Below, piece by piece: positions 11,571 to 22,620 of a stretch of DNA of 64,000 nt. Origin of the DNA: Erythrophleum ivorense (lineage: Eukaryota; Streptophyta; Magnoliopsida; Fabales; Fabaceae). Position 1 is the stretch's first letter; each line of letters opens with the position of its first letter. The notes beneath the pieces are model-generated. The model was given only the letters and a program-made list of their open reading frames with translations, was not told where the DNA came from and made no database searches. The stretch is taken from positions 558,001 to 622,000 of the forward strand of contig JAIUCV010000227.1 of NCBI GenBank assembly GCA_026724425.1. The letters are read 5' to 3'. Position numbers and translations under genes: made by a program.

Positions 11571-13165
11571 ATCCATCAATGTTGTTTAAATTAAATAGAT
11601 CTAGAAATATTTAACTTTTTTTGTCGGATCTTAGGAACTGATCTATAGATCTGCTCCCTCTATCGATATCCACACGAATGGATGCTCAACTTGAATGGTA
11701 TGCTAGCACCTTTTACCAACGTTTGTACACGTTCTTGATAGAGAAGACACTCTCCTTTTCTTCTCTCTCTCTAGGTGTTCGTACAATGTCCATATGCTTT
11801 CTCTCTTTAGGCATCCGTACGCTTTCTTCTTTTTCTGTAGTTCTAGGAAACTCAAGCCTCCTACCTTTTTATAAAGGTATCTTATTAGGGTTTAAGATAT
11901 ATTTGATTAATTTAAAATATATTATTTTAAATTAAATCAAATTTGAATTAAATAGATTAGTTTAAATTTAAGTCTATCTAATAGATTTAAATTTTAACTA
12001 ATTATTTAATATAAATCTAGAACTTAATTCAAATTTAATTTATCTCATAAATTAAATTTAAATTATCATATTAGTTTAAATTTAAATCTATCATATAGAT
12101 TTGAATTTAAAACTAATTGATTTAAATTAATTAAATATATATTTTTTGAATATACAAATATATATATTTTTTAAAATTTTATAAATTATATATATATATC
12201 AAATATATATTTATTTATAAAATTCTTCCACCCTAGATTGAATGTGGCATTCATTGAATCTAGATGCAATTTTATATTCAATGAATTTGGACATTTTACC
12301 TCGAGTTGACTCGTTCTTGTGTGCGATCTTATAAGCCCATATGATGTTAGCAGTGGGCTAATAATAATATTTGACCCACAAGTCAAGCGGTCTCTAATAA
12401 GACATTGTGACTACCCAAATTATATAGGGATCGATGATCTAATGCAACCTGTCATATAATCTTATCACACCCCTTTTGCCATACGATAGCTAAATCAAGT
12501 ATGAGCCATAGAAATGTCATCTCATCTTACTTAATCGTTGCTTTCTCAATCTACGTGCAGACTGATAGTACAAATGAAAACCCTTCCATTCGAGCATAGT
12601 CATGCATTTCTCAGTTTCACTCATCGAGGAGCCTAGAAATATCTCTCTATTAATTAGAGGGACACATCCTATCTTGACCACTCATTTTCTTTTACATGAA
12701 TTCCATTATACCCGATCATAATCTTTATGATCACTCGGTTAAAGATGACTTTTAACTATGCCAAAAAATAGTGTTCTTCATATTGGAAACTATGGTGATC
12801 TCAAGTCTAAGAACTCGATGATACGTTATATATGAGATATGCTTATGACTTAATCCATGTAGCTATTTCATAATGGGTCGATCCAACATCTTGTATCTAA
12901 CAAGTGCCTATGATTTTGATTCGTATCTTTATACATGACTAATATATAATCATCAATCAAAATCATACTAGTCTTAATTCATCATCATTCCCACAATGAT
13001 GATCAACTAAGGATATTTAGGATAATCAATATGATTTATCCAAGGATATTATTATATAAAACATGCAAAAAAATATAATAATAATGTAATAAAAGAAAAC
13101 TCTTATTTCTTAATAAAGTACAATGTTTGCAATACAATGATTGGCCTAGGACATAATCTCCAACA
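11560..13165 (-). mobile_element. 3' LTR of the copia element (end-truncated)
   Basis: This LTR starts on the minus strand at 13165 with TGTTGGAGATTATG and aligns base by base with the second copy at 18072-19754. It lacks the last roughly 47 bases present in that copy, together with any target-site duplication. The 11890-12220 part is an extreme A/T block of interleaved AAATTT-like and ATATAT strings. The two LTRs differ by scattered substitutions and small indels, so the insertion is not recent. Confidence 0.9.
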
Positions 13166-13180
13166 ACTCCCACTTACACT
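13166..13180 (-). other. Polypurine tract of the copia element
   Basis: The minus strand reads AGTGTAAGTGGGAGT directly before the LTR start TGTTGGAG. A GTGGGAG-type tract next to TGTTGGAG is common in plant Ty1/copia elements. Confidence 0.82.
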
Positions 13181-14880
13181 AGGCCCAATCATTGATGTGT
13201 CTAATACCTATTAACCTAACATGACGCTCATGCTTTGCCTGTACAAGCAGTTTAGTAAGTGGATCAATAACATTGTCATTAGTTAGTACTTTGCATATCT
13301 TTATATCACCCCTATCAATGATTTCTCTGATGAGGTGATATCGCTTGACTATGTGTTTGGTTCTTTGATGTGACCTCAGCTCTTTAGCTTGTGCTATAGT
13401 ACTATTATTGTCACAAAATAGATTTATTAGATTTGAGACAGTCGACACCATTCCTAGTTCAGTGATGAACTTCTTAATCTGAACAGCTTCCTTAGCTGTA
13501 TCTGATACTACTAGGTACTCAGCTTCTGTTATAGAATCAGCTATTGTGCTTTGCTTAGAGCTCTTCCAACTAATTACTCCACCATTCAAACAGAATACAA
13601 ATCCTAATTGCGATCTAGAATTATCCTTGTCTGACTAGAAACTTGCATCTGTGTAACCATTTACAACAAGCTTGTTTTCCAATCCTCCATAGACCAAGAA
13701 TACATCCTTCCTTCTTAAGTATTTAAGGATATTCTTGATAGCAGTCCAGTGACTCTTACCTAGATCTGACTGATATTTACTAGTTATACTTAAGACATAT
13801 GAGATATCCGATCGAGTGTACAACATAGCATACATGATAGATCTAATAGCCGAGGCATATGGAATATTACTCATGTGATCTCGCTTATCAGGTGTACTAG
13901 GACACTGAGTCTTGTTGCGATTAATGCCATGAGACATGGGTGTATAACCCCTTTTTGAATCTTGCATATTAAACCTATGTAATACTTTGTCTATGTAAGT
14001 GCTTTGACTTAGACCAATTAGCCTCTTGGATCTATCTCTATAGATCCTTATTCCTAGGATGTAAGTGGCTTAGCCTAAATCTTTCATTAAGAAACACTTT
14101 CCTAACCAAATCTTGACATTCTACAAGGTAGGAATGTCATTTCCAATGAGTAGGATGTCATTAACATAAAGTACTATAATACAATTGTGTTTCCACTAAC
14201 CTTTTTGTAAACACAAGGTTCATCGATATTTTGGATAAATCTAAAATCTTTAACTACTTCATCAAAGAGATGATTCCAACTCCAAGATGCTTGTTTCAAC
14301 CCATAAATGGATTTTTAAAGCTTGCAAACGTTCTCAGAATTCTCTGGATGTACAAAACCTTCAGGTCGTGTCATGTATACATCCTCAAGCAGCTTCCCAT
14401 TAAGGAATACTGTTTTGACATCCATCTGCCAGATCTTGTAATCATAGTATGTTGCAATGGCAAGAAGGATCCTAATTGATTTAATCATGACGACTAGCAA
14501 AAAGGTTTCATCATAGTCTATACCATAAGTTTGTTTGAATCCTTTTACAACCAATCGTGCTTTGAAGGTATGCACTTGGCCATCCATGTTGATTTTCTTC
14601 TTAAAAACTCATTTGCACCTAATGATTTTTATACTTTCAGGTAGGTCAATCAAGGTTCATACTTGATTATCATATATAGATTGTATCTCAGACTTCATGG
14701 CTTCTAGCCATGTCTCAGAGTCTGATCCCACTACAGCTTCTTGATATATAGTTGGCTCATCTTGATCAATGAGCAACATATCATGACTTTCAGTTAAAAG
14801 AAATCCATATCTTTGAGGCTAATGTCATGTCCTATCAAACTTTTTATGAGCCTTGTGTTACTTGAGTAGGCTCAATAACT
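13179..14880 (-). pseudogene. Copia reverse transcriptase and RNase H
   Basis: The Ty1/copia RT reads FKARLVVKGFKQTYGIDYDETF (14570-14500) and WQMDVKTVFLNGKLLEDVYM (14430-14370). The active-site loop is YVNDILLIGN at 14139-14168, where the catalytic YVDD has its first Asp changed to Asn. The connection follows with IPYASAIRSIMYAMLYTRSDISY. RNase H shows GYTDASF, WKSSKQSTIADSITEAEY, LFCDNNSTIAQAKE and KHIVKRYHLIRE, ending at 13179 just before the polypurine tract. Order after integrase (INT-RT-RH) proves the copia type. Several frameshifts and stops make it a pseudogene. The lineage within copia was not determined. Confidence 0.9.
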
Positions 14881-14899
14881 TGTTGTGAGTCTTCTTGTA

Positions 14900-15910
14900 T
14901 TTCTATCTCTGGCTCAATGTGATTTTATAGCTCTCGAACTTCTTTGAGATGTATCTTACTCCTACTGGTTTTTTTAAAGATAAATTCTCTTTCTAGAAAG
15001 ATATCATTTTGAGCAATAAATAGTCTATTCTCATTGGGATTGTAGCAGTAGTATCCTTTAGTTTCCTTAGGATACCCCAAAAAAAGGCATTTTATAGATT
15101 TAGGTGCTAACTTATCTAAGGCTTGTTGTTTAACATTTGCCTTATATACCTAAATCTTGAGAAAAGCTAAACTGGGCTTCTTCCCAATCCATATCTCATA
15201 GGAGGTCTTTTCAACTGCCTTAGATGGGACACGGTTTAGTGTGAACGCAACTGTTTTTAATACATAGCCCCAAAAGGATAGTTGAAGATCTATTTGACTC
15301 ATCATAGATCGAACCATATCTAATAGGGTTTAATTCCTTCGTTCATAAATATTGTTCCATTGTGGTGTTCCTGGTAGGGTCAATTGTGAGACAATTCCAT
15401 AATTTCTAAGATGGTCAATAAATTCTTGGCTCAAATATTTACCACCTCAATCAGATCAAAATACTTTAATAGATTTGCTAAGCTAATTTTATACCTCATT
15501 TTGGAAGGTTTTGAACATTTCAAAAGATTCAGATTTGTGTCTTATTAAATAGATGTATCCATATCTACTATAGTCATCTATAAAAGTAATGAAATACAAT
15601 TGACCACCTCTGGTAGCGGTACTTAGTGGATCACATACATTGATATGTATTAAGCCCAATAGGTCAATGGCCCTCTTATTATGCCCAGTAAAAGGTGTTA
15701 TAGTCATGTTTTCTAATAAACAAGATTTGCAGGTGTCAAATAATTCAAAATCAAATAAGTTAAGTAGTCCATCTTGATGAAGCTTTAAAATACATTTCTC
15801 ATTTATATGGCCTAGATGACAATGCCATAGGTAGGTCAGATTCAAATCGTTTGACTTGATCTTCTTGGTAGTTACATTATAAGATATTTTCATTATTAAG
15901 AATTTCAAGG
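14900..15910 (-). pseudogene. Copia integrase
   Basis: The pre-integrase/zinc-binding part reads YLWHCHLGHINEKCI and TCKSCLLENM (15840-15700). The core follows with IHINVCDPLS, FITFIDDYSRYGYIYL and, after a broken stretch, TPQWNNIYERRN near 15380-15340. The Glu before RRN is the third catalytic acid. The C-terminal side has IKCLFLGYPKETKGYYCYNP near 15100. Stops interrupt it. It lies between protease and RT, the copia order. Confidence 0.88.
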
Positions 15911-16340
15911 TTCAAGTAATAATGACCACCATGCAAATCACCATCTGTATAAAAGATGTCATTAAAATAAATAGAACATTTATTATTCCTAATAACTAAA
16001 GTAAAACCTTCCTTATCTAAATAAGAAAGTGAAACAATGTTTATACTCAAAGTAGGAATATAATAACAATTGTTCAAAACAAACAAAAGCTCACTGCAAA
16101 ACTAATTCATAAGTGCCTACGGCTAAAGCAATAGCTCTTGCTCTGTTTCCAATTCGTAGGTCTATTTTTCCCTTTTTTAGCTTTCTACTCCTTTTAAGAC
16201 CTTGCACATTTATACAAATGTGAGTTCCACATGCAGTATCTAATACCCATGTAGAAGAAGTAGAAAGATTAATTTCTATAACATAAACACCTAAAGTAAT
16301 AGCTTCGCTATGATTCTTATTCTTTAGATCTTTCAAATAG
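15911..16340 (-). pseudogene. Copia protease and flanking region
   Basis: The protease segment reads STWVLDTACGTHICINVQGL (16270-16195). The family has D-T-G at the active site; here Gly is Ala. It continues with LRIGNRARAIALAVGTYELVL and, after a small frameshift, NNCYYIPTLSINIVSLSYLD. The domain would process the Gag-Pol precursor. It directly follows the gag zinc knuckle. Confidence 0.85.
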
Positions 16341-17160
16341 AGCTTGTAGTTTCTTTTCTAATGACTAGGCTCATTGCAAAAGAAACAAAGTCCTTCCTTA
16401 GGAGGCTTTGCCTTCTTGGCTTCAAGTTTAGGTTTGGGCTTAGGCTTATTTTGGTCCTTGGACTTATTGTCTGAGCCCTTTCCCTTTCCCTTACTTTTGG
16501 CTTTCTTTTTCATTATTTTTCCTTTCTGAACTATTAAAACAATGCTTGGCTTTTTCTTGATATTTTGCTCAACAGTTTTAAGCATCGAATGCAGTTTAGA
16601 AATTGATTTCTCCATGTTGTTCATATTATAGTTCATGACAAACTGGTCATAACTTTCCGGGAGTGAGTTTAAGATCAAATCTGTAGCTAACTCTTGGCTT
16701 ATGGGAAATTTGACCCTTTCAAGGTAATCAATGTAGCCTTTTATCTTTAAGATATAAGCACTAATTGATGCACCTTCAGCCATTTTGTAGGAATATAAGG
16801 CCTTGGTAGTTCATACCTTTCTTGCCTTGCCTGTTGCTAGAACATTTCCTTGAGATGAACAATCATCTCATAAGCCTCCATGTATTCCAGATCTTTCTAA
16901 AGTTTTGGGATCATGGTAGTTAGCATCAAGAATGCTACATCCATAAAGTCATTAAGATGCTTAGTGTGGGCATTCTTTTAGGATCTTGGAGCATTGGCTG
17001 TAGGCTCTTTAGGAATGGGTTGATCTAGGATATATGACTTTCTCTCCTGCTTAAGAATAATTCTTAAGTTCCTAAACCAGTCAAGAAAGTTAATCCTATT
17101 GAGTTTGTCCTTCTCAAGGACATATTGCAATGATAGTGTAGCAGAATTATTTGTTGACAT
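16341..17160 (-). pseudogene. Copia gag with zinc knuckle
   Basis: The start is at the ATG at 17160 (MSTNNSATLSLQYVLEKDKL), with NFLDWFRNLRIILKQERKSYIL, the usual N-terminal copia Gag block. After a broken stretch, DLILNSLPESYDQFVMNYNM and KSISKLHSMLKTVEQNI follow, then a strongly Lys-rich spacer (16540-16420). The knuckle CFFCNEPSH lacks its last Cys: a stop and a Tyr replace the expected W and C. Gag would form the particle around element RNA. Broken by a frameshift between 16978 and 16783. Confidence 0.87.
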
Positions 17161-18058
17161 TTTTCTACAACAAAATATGCAAAGTTAATAATCTCCCACT
17201 AAAAATTAACCCTCAATTTAATTTAGCAGGCTAAGACCCATATTTCTCTCAATTGTAAGTCCGCTTTGGCAAGATGCTTAAAATTAAATTATTTAGGTAG
17301 GTAACCTGTTTACCAGTTACATCACATGTAACTCTTATATCTTTATGGGATTCCATCATCATATGATCCAGCATGTTTAATCCCATCCAATGCCTTGAGA
17401 CCCAAAACCATTTTGATAGTCTCAATTAAGTCAAACCATTATGAACCTTATGAGTATCACCGTTACCCAAGTTGCCTCACTAAGATAACTTAAGTATATC
17501 CACTTTGATGGAACATACATTTAGGCGATCAAAGCTTTGACAGGTGTTCATAAATGGGTGGCATATAAACTTAAAATTTGATTCGAAGGATTTTATTGTT
17601 ATTATTTCATTGTGATTCAAATATTTAATCATCGCATGATAATATACTACGATAGCATCTCATACATACATATGATCTCATCATGAAGTGTAAAATAAAT
17701 GTGTCACAATATGGCCCCATCTAACCTATCTCCTCCCAAGCCAATGAGAGGATTCTTCTAAGATAAAAACTACAAAGAGAAACCTTAATTAAACATTTGA
17801 GGGGAGTGAGATGAGAAGAGAATGTACATCTAGAATAAATAAAGAGAGGCATAACATGTAGGACGTATTTAAAAAATTGCAAACCATAAAAACCTAGGGC
17901 CATATTATGCACCGTACCCATCCAATTCAAACAAACATAATTCATATATAAAGTTACAAATATCTCATCTCATAAGAAAGGTTGTAAGCATTATGGAACA
18001 TCACACAGAAACTCATGGAACATCACACAAAAACTCAATTTAAACAATCATTAATGCT
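17161..18058 (-). other. Copia 5' leader
   Basis: The untranslated region between the primer-binding site and gag, about 900 bases. It contains no domain I recognise. An open stretch of 74 codons at 17945-17721 has no family resemblance and is most likely chance. Confidence 0.6.
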
Positions 18059-18070
18059 GCTCTGATACTA
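18059..18070 (-). other. Primer-binding site, initiator Met tRNA (copia)
   Basis: The minus strand reads TAGTATCAGAGC, one base off the common plant site TGGTATCAGAGC that pairs with the 3' end of initiator-Met tRNA. It begins one base inside the 5' LTR edge (18072). Confidence 0.85.
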
Positions 18071-18071
18071 C

Positions 18072-19754
18072 TGTTGTTCATTTTCGGGATGCGCAGCAAA
18101 AAATTAAAACCCCGAATCCTTCCCATTAATCCATCAATGTTGTTTAAATCGAGTAGATCTAGAAATATTTACCTTTTTCTATTGGATCTTAAGAATTGAT
18201 TTACATATTTGCTCTCTTTATCGATATCCATACAAACGGATGCTCAACTCGAACGGTGTGCTAGCATCTTTTACCAATGTCTGTACACATTCTTGGTAGA
18301 GAAGATGCTCTCCTCTTCCTCTCTCTCTTTCTAGGCATCCGTACAGTGTCAGTACGCTTTCTCTCTCTAGGTATTCATACATTGTCCCATATGCTTTCTT
18401 CTTTTTCTGTAGTTCTAAGAAACCTAAACCTCCTACCTTTTTATAAAGGTATCTTATTAGGGTTTCAGATATATTTGATTAATTTAAAATATATTATTTT
18501 AAATTAAATCAAATCAAATTTGAATTAAATATATTAGTTTAAATTTAAGTCTATCTAATAGATTTAAATTTTAACTAATTATTTAACATAAATCTAGAAC
18601 TTAATTCAAATTTAATTTATCTCATAAATTAAATTTAAATTATCATATTAGTTTAAATTTAAATCTATCATATAGATTTGAACTTCAAACTAATTGATTT
18701 AAATTAATTAAAGGATATATATATTTTGAATATATAAATATATATTTCAAATTTTATAAATTATATATATATATCAAATATATATTTATTTATTTATAAA
18801 ATTCTTTCACCTTAGATTGAACGTGACATTCATTGAATCTAGACACAATTTCAAATTCAATAAATTTGGACATTTTAGCTCAAGTTGACTCGTTCTTGTG
18901 TGTGGCCCTAGGCCCATATGATGTTGGCAGTGGGTTAATAACACTACTTGACCCACAAGTCACAAGTCACAAGCGGTCTCTAGCAAGACATTGTGACTAC
19001 CCAAATCATATAGGGATCGGGTGATCCGATGTAACCTGTCATATAACCTTATCACATCCCTTTTGTCATACGATATCTAAATCAAGTATGAGACGTGAAA
19101 ATGTCATCCTCATCTTACTTGATCATTGCTTTCTCAATCTATGTGTAGATTGATAGTACAAATAGAAACCCTTCCATTCGAGCATAGCCATGCATTTATC
19201 AGTTTTATTCATCGAGGGGCTTAGAGATATCTCTTTATTAATCAAAGGGACAAATCCTATCTTGACCACTCATCTTCTTCTACATGAATTTCATTATGCC
19301 CAATCATAACCTTTATGATCACCCAATTAAAGATGACTTTTGACTATACCAAAAAATAGTGTTCTTCATGTTGGAAACTATAGTGATCTCAAGTCTAAGA
19401 GCTCGGTAATACGGTTATATATGAGATATGCTTATGACTTAATCCATGTAGCTATCTCATAACGGGTCGATCCAGTAACTTGTTTCTTAACAAGTGTCTA
19501 TGATTTTGATTCGTATCTTTATACATGACTAACATATAATCATCAATCAAAACTATACTAGTCTTAGTTCATCATCGTTTCCACAATGATGATCGACTAG
19601 GGATATTTAGGATAATCAATAGATTTATCTAAGGATATTATTATATAGAACATGCAAAAAAATATAATAATAATATAATAAAAGAAAACTCTTATTTCTT
19701 AATAAAGTACAATGTTTACAATACAATGATTGGCCTAAGGAACAATCTTTAACA
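18072..19754 (-). mobile_element. 5' LTR of the copia element
   Basis: A complete LTR of 1683 bases, beginning on the minus strand at 19754 (TGTTAAAGATTG) and ending at 18072 (GAACAACA). The match to 11560-13165 covers nearly all its length, including the A/T-rich block (18480-18800). To its right is element B gag. The flanking CATAT (19755-19759) would be one TSD copy; the partner was lost with the truncated 3' LTR end. Confidence 0.92.
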
Positions 19755-20244
19755 CATATATCGCTTCTTTTTGTAGCATAAAAGTGGCGAGTTGGGCTTT
19801 CTTTTTAGAGGTGCACTCTATTACTATAAATATTTTTTTTATTGCCATAACCCAAGCCTCTATCTTATCTACATCTAATGCCCAGTCAAATGCAGGCGGA
19901 CTGTTCTTTCTGAATTGATCTAATAGTTTCTGAATAGTTGGCAGAGTCTGAGTTGGCTCTTGGGGAGGTGGAGGTGGAATGCCAGAGGTGGATGACTGGG
20001 GTATAAGGGCTTCTCTCCTGACTTCTTCTTGCCTATCTAAGGTATTTTGCAACCATCTCATGCTATTGTTATGTAATATATTTCTGCTGTTCCAACATCT
20101 CTTGCTGTTGGCCCATCATAGTCTTATATTTTTTTTAAGCCTCTCCATAATGGTCTGCAGAGGATCCTCGGGCCTAACTGGATCCTCTGGCTCCTCTCTC
20201 TGAACTCTGGGTGGCTTGCCCCTGCCCCATCTAGTCTCCACCAT
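19755..20244 (-). pseudogene. Gag N-terminal part, element B
   Basis: The start is at the ATG at 20244 (MVETRWGRGKPPRVQREEPE), 134 bases inside the primer-binding site. A frameshift with a stop occurs near 20120. The frame then reads MRWLQNTLDRQEEVRREA, a Pro-rich stretch (GIPPPPPQEPTQ) and PPAFDWALDVDKIEAWV, the beginning of the retrotransposon gag capsid domain. It is cut by the copia LTR at 19754. The rest of gag, the knuckle and the protease of B are absent on the other side of the copia element. Confidence 0.78.
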
Positions 20245-20378
20245 CTTGTCTGAAAAAAAAAATAGCACCCTTTAGTTAAAAATTGTATTTCAAGTACATA
20301 AGCATATATATTCCACCACTTCCATAGCTATTCCCATCATTCAAGAGCCAAATACCAAGCAAAAGTGTCTAAACCTTT

Positions 20379-20390
20379 ACTCTGATACCA
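20379..20390 (-). other. Primer-binding site, initiator Met tRNA (element B)
   Basis: The minus strand reads TGGTATCAGAGT, matching the initiator-Met site in 11 of 12 bases, four bases inside the LTR edge at 20395. It fixes the LTR/internal boundary and the minus orientation of element B. Confidence 0.88.
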
Positions 20391-20394
20391 AAAA

Positions 20395-22620
20395 TGTCAC
20401 ACCATAATATATTAGCTTTATATCCTCATATCCAAGGTTAGTCTCATGTGAAATCAAGGAAACCCAAGAAAAGGAATAAAAATATTGTATTTTCTTGCGT
20501 TACGTCAGGGTTTAAAAATTCATTTCGCATCTTGTGAATCTCGTGAACTCACTAATATCATTTTCTACTCATAATCTATTCATATGAGTCAAAACATTTC
20601 AAAACATTCCATAAACCACGGATTAGAGACCAAAAACTAGGAAAATCATGTTTCAGCCTTAGGACCAAAATTCAATTTTTTGCTAGCAAATTTGGAAAAT
20701 CATAACTAATTCTAGAAAAATCAAAATCAAGCAAACCATAGCTTTCTAGAAAGCTCTAGATGTTAACTTAATAATACAAATAATTCCAAGACATGAAAAT
20801 ATTATTTGGATAATTTTTGATAATAGAAAACTAACATAGGTCAAGTTGCCCAAAGTTTCTAATATAGTTTACTGATATAAATTTCAAAAATTCATAACTA
20901 ATTTTACAAAAATCCAATCTAGGAAAGCTACACTAATTTGGAAAGCTATAAATGTTAAATAGAGGAAAAAAATAATTCTAGACTAAGTTAGAAGCCTTTG
21001 GGCCCTAGAAATATATGGAACAATACTTGAGGCCTGAATGTGCCCTTAATATTAACTTGGAATTTCAAAAAATTAGTTCTCCCTCTACAGACCTCTAATT
21101 GAGGTGTTTCTAGTTGTTATAGGTCACAGTGAATGTCTAGTTTCTCTATATAAAATTTCATGGCTATTGGACATCCTTTTGCCTTATGAGTGATAGAGGT
21201 GAAACTACTGACCATTTGTACAGTACCACTATCAAATTGGAAAAATTTTGCCAACTTTGGAAATTCACCAAAAATTCTCTAAAAATATAAATAATATAAA
21301 CTTTAGCTTCCCAAAAAGCTCTAGACAAGACCTATAAGAATGCCAAGTTTCAAACTAAGAAGAGCTCATTTGGTCAAATCTTGATGTAGCTCTTGGATTT
21401 GGTGATTTTGACAACATGAAATGGTCATTTTAGTTCCAAATAGTCTTCTACTTATTCTAGCACCTCTTGGACAAGTTTTAAAGTAAGAATACATCCTATA
21501 TGAATTGTCCAAGTGGTTTGAATCATCATGCATTTCAATTTCACCATGCCAGATGCAAGAATTCACTACCATATACAAGCCATCAAATGTCCAACTCTTA
21601 TGTTAACATTAATTTAGTCTCAAACTCGGTTCATACATCATCCATACATACTTTTACACTTGCTCAAACTTTTACAACTCAAAAATAATATATACATAAG
21701 TATTTTGACATTCCTTTACATTTAAAGGCCATACAAAGTTCATAATTGTCACAATGTAGTCTTGAACTCCACCTAGGCAATATGACATGGGAGAGAGAAG
21801 GGGTGAGATTCATGGAATCTCAATAGCTCATATACTCATTCAAGTAAGCATGTAAGACATGTAAGATGTCATGGAGTACAAATATGCATTCTAATGTAAT
21901 CATAAGCAACCAAATTACATTTCTATGCCACAACATCATCACAAAGTCAAGAATAGGCTCTAGGGACTTTTGGTTTAGCCTCACCCCATTCCCAGGATTT
22001 TTGGATTAGCCTCACCCTTGGCCTAGGGACTTTTGACTTGGCCTCACCCATCCATAAGACTTTAGGCTTTGTCTCACCCATGCCTAGAGACTTTTGGCAT
22101 CTCCTCACACCTAACAAGGGACTTTTGGCATCACCTTAACTTTATGAGCCATTTCATAATCAAAGTAACATTCAAGAAAGCATATTGGTACCAATGCAAT
22201 ATCACAACATCAAGTGGCATGTCTAAAGATACAAAAGCACATATAAGCTCACAATGACACATACACATCTAAGAATGTAATAAGAATAAAGTAAGGAGCT
22301 CCCTTGGTTGAAATTCCAAGCTTCAACCTTGACTTATTCCTTCCTTTTTTAAGTTACACACCCACAAGTGGATGGAGTTAGACCTCTTAAGCCTAGACAA
22401 CATGCATAGAGTTCAATTACATTCTTGAAACAAGCTAGAACATCATACACACATTAGAGACACACACTTTTTCTTATAGTTACATATATGCTCCATAAAA
22501 GGCCTAATGAAGTAATTACCATAATTCAAAGTCTTAGTTCCATTTTCTTCTTATATCTAGGCCTTTTGGTTCTATTTAGACCCCTTGAAGTCACTACAAT
22601 CTCATTTCTAAGAGTCTAGA
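20395..22620 (-). mobile_element. 5' LTR of element B, 3' part
   Basis: The LTR read on the minus strand ends GGTGTGACA at 20395, next to the primer-binding site. It holds the family hairpin (21805-21821) and a short tandem repeat (21955-22140). It is interrupted at 22620 by a plus-strand solo LTR and continues at 26341. Confidence 0.88.
21955..22140 (+). repeat. Minisatellite inside the LTR
   Basis: About six imperfect units of roughly 28-32 bases built on CTAGGGACTTTTGGCTT followed by GCCTCACCC. Equivalent arrays occur in other LTR copies (39223-39350, 42095-42290, 57345-57460) and, with a longer diverged unit, near 31690-31870 and 36400-36580. Units differ by substitutions and small indels. 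Confidence 0.8.

Noticed and set aside
11890..12220. The A/T block as a replication origin or scaffold-attachment site
   Set aside because: It is an integral part of both copia LTRs (repeated at 18480-18800), so no separate role can be supported from sequence.
21805..21821. The GAGATTC hairpin as a bacterial-type terminator
   Set aside because: The DNA is clearly plant nuclear and no T-run follows the stem in most copies.
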